Part shown: positions 6,357-6,884 of the stretch, piece after piece
Layout of the letters: each line of letters starts with the position of its first letter
Numbering within the stretch: position 1 is the first letter of the stretch
Source of the DNA: Actinomycetota bacterium
GTDB lineage: Bacteria; Actinomycetota; Actinomycetes; Nanopelagicales; Nanopelagicaceae
Direction of reading: 5' to 3'
NCBI GenBank assembly: GCA_026392775.1
Contig: JAPLBK010000002.1
Span: 1-6,884 of the forward strand
Length of the DNA stretch: 6,884 bases
Notes under the pieces: generated by a model
Database searches by the model: none
The model's input: only the letters and a program-made list of their open reading frames with translations
What the model was told of the DNA's origin: nothing
Position numbers and translations under genes: made by a program

Positions 6357-6884
6357 TCCTACGTTGTTGAAGCAGCTGCTGCTGCAACAAAAGTTCTTGC
6401 TAACCATCGTTACACACCAACATCAGGTTTACCAGAGCTTCGTGATGCGATTGTTGCAAAGACAAAGCGTGATTCCAACTATGTAATTACTGCAGATCAA
6501 GTACTCGTAACTAACGGTGGCAAGCAATCGGTGTATCAAGCATTTGCAACAATTATTGATGCAGGTGATGAAGTTCTACTTCCTTCACCTTTCTGGACAA
6601 CATATCCATAGTGCATCAAATTAGCAGGTGGAAAAGCAGTTGAAATCTTTGCTGATGAAACACAAAATTATTTGGTATCAGTTGAACAGCTCGAAGCTGC
6701 TCGCACACCAAAGACAAAGGCACTACTTTTCTGTTCTCCATCTAACCCAACTGGTTCTGTGTATTCAGTTGAGCAAGTAAAAGCAATTGGGGAATGGGCA
6801 CTTAAGCACAACATCTGGATTATTAGCGATGAGATTTACGAGCACTTGCTCTATGACGGTGCTACTGCCCCATCACTTCCAGTT
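6357..6884 (+). pseudogene. aspC: Aspartate aminotransferase remnant: N-terminus missing, internal TAG, 3' end outside window
   Basis: Class I/II PLP-dependent aspartate aminotransferase, which interconverts aspartate and 2-oxoglutarate with oxaloacetate and glutamate in the cytoplasm. Homology begins abruptly at [13 protein letters not shown] and continues with [16 protein letters not shown], the PLP-phosphate loop VLVTNGGKQ, and FWTTYP with the ring-stacking Trp. Then comes a TAG stop at 6609-6611, at a site where Streptomyces-type relatives have Glu. The same frame continues open to the window edge with [16 protein letters not shown] (Asn contacting the cofactor) and ISDEIYEHL (the Asp and Tyr that contact PLP). 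The Schiff-base Lys should lie past the edge. About 45-50 N-terminal residues usual in the family are absent, and no ATG, GTG or TTG lies in frame between the upstream stop (6288-6290) and the start of homology. A real pseudogene is likely, but an assembly or sequencing error is possible. Confidence 0.85.

Noticed and set aside
6609..6611. Recoding of the aspC TAG (pyrrolysine or suppressor readthrough).
   Set aside because: No pyrrolysine system or suppressor tRNA is seen in the window, the family residue is an ordinary Glu, and the gene also lacks its start. Pseudogene or sequence error is simpler.

Overview
The window holds the actinobacterial transcription/translation core cluster, read on the minus strand from high to low coordinates: tRNA-Trp(CCA), secE, nusG, rplK, rplA, rplJ, rplL, then rpoB, which runs off the left edge. 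A degraded aspartate aminotransferase gene (aspC) lies on the plus strand at the right edge. The RpoB, NusG and L11 sequences and the aspC | tRNA-Trp-secE-nusG-rplK-rplA order resemble Streptomyces-type Actinobacteria. Codon use is much less GC-rich than in Streptomyces, with many A- or T-ending codons. This suggests a small-genome, lower-GC actinobacterium such as the freshwater acI/Nanopelagicales group. That placement is inference; no 16S gene or other marker is present.

Layout: 1-2415 rpoB (first 805 codons, TTG start); 2416-2660 rplL-rpoB spacer with an intrinsic terminator and two promoter-like sites; 2661-3047 rplL; 3053-3697 rplJ; 3698-3893 rplJ leader with a terminator, a competing antiterminator and upstream hairpins; 3894-4598 rplA; 4599-4687 spacer with an 11-bp hairpin; 4688-5119 rplK; 5156-5908 nusG; 5916-6140 secE; 6192-6265 tRNA-Trp; 6266-6356 divergent spacer; 6357-6884 aspC remnant. 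No gene-free stretch exceeds 300 bases.

The genes form one growth-linked expression unit. SecE belongs to the Sec translocon and NusG couples RNA polymerase to Rho or the ribosome. L11 and L1 form ribosomal stalk bases, L10 and L12 form the L10(L12)n stalk, and RpoB is the polymerase beta subunit. The spacers suggest graded control: the rplJ leader can fold as either a terminator or an antiterminator, and a second terminator-like attenuator sits before rpoB.

I see no novel defence, mobile or biosynthetic system. The items most worth a second look are the rplJ attenuator and the aspC remnant. The remnant lacks its N-terminal coding region and carries an in-frame TAG, while the rest of its frame and its active-site motifs are intact.
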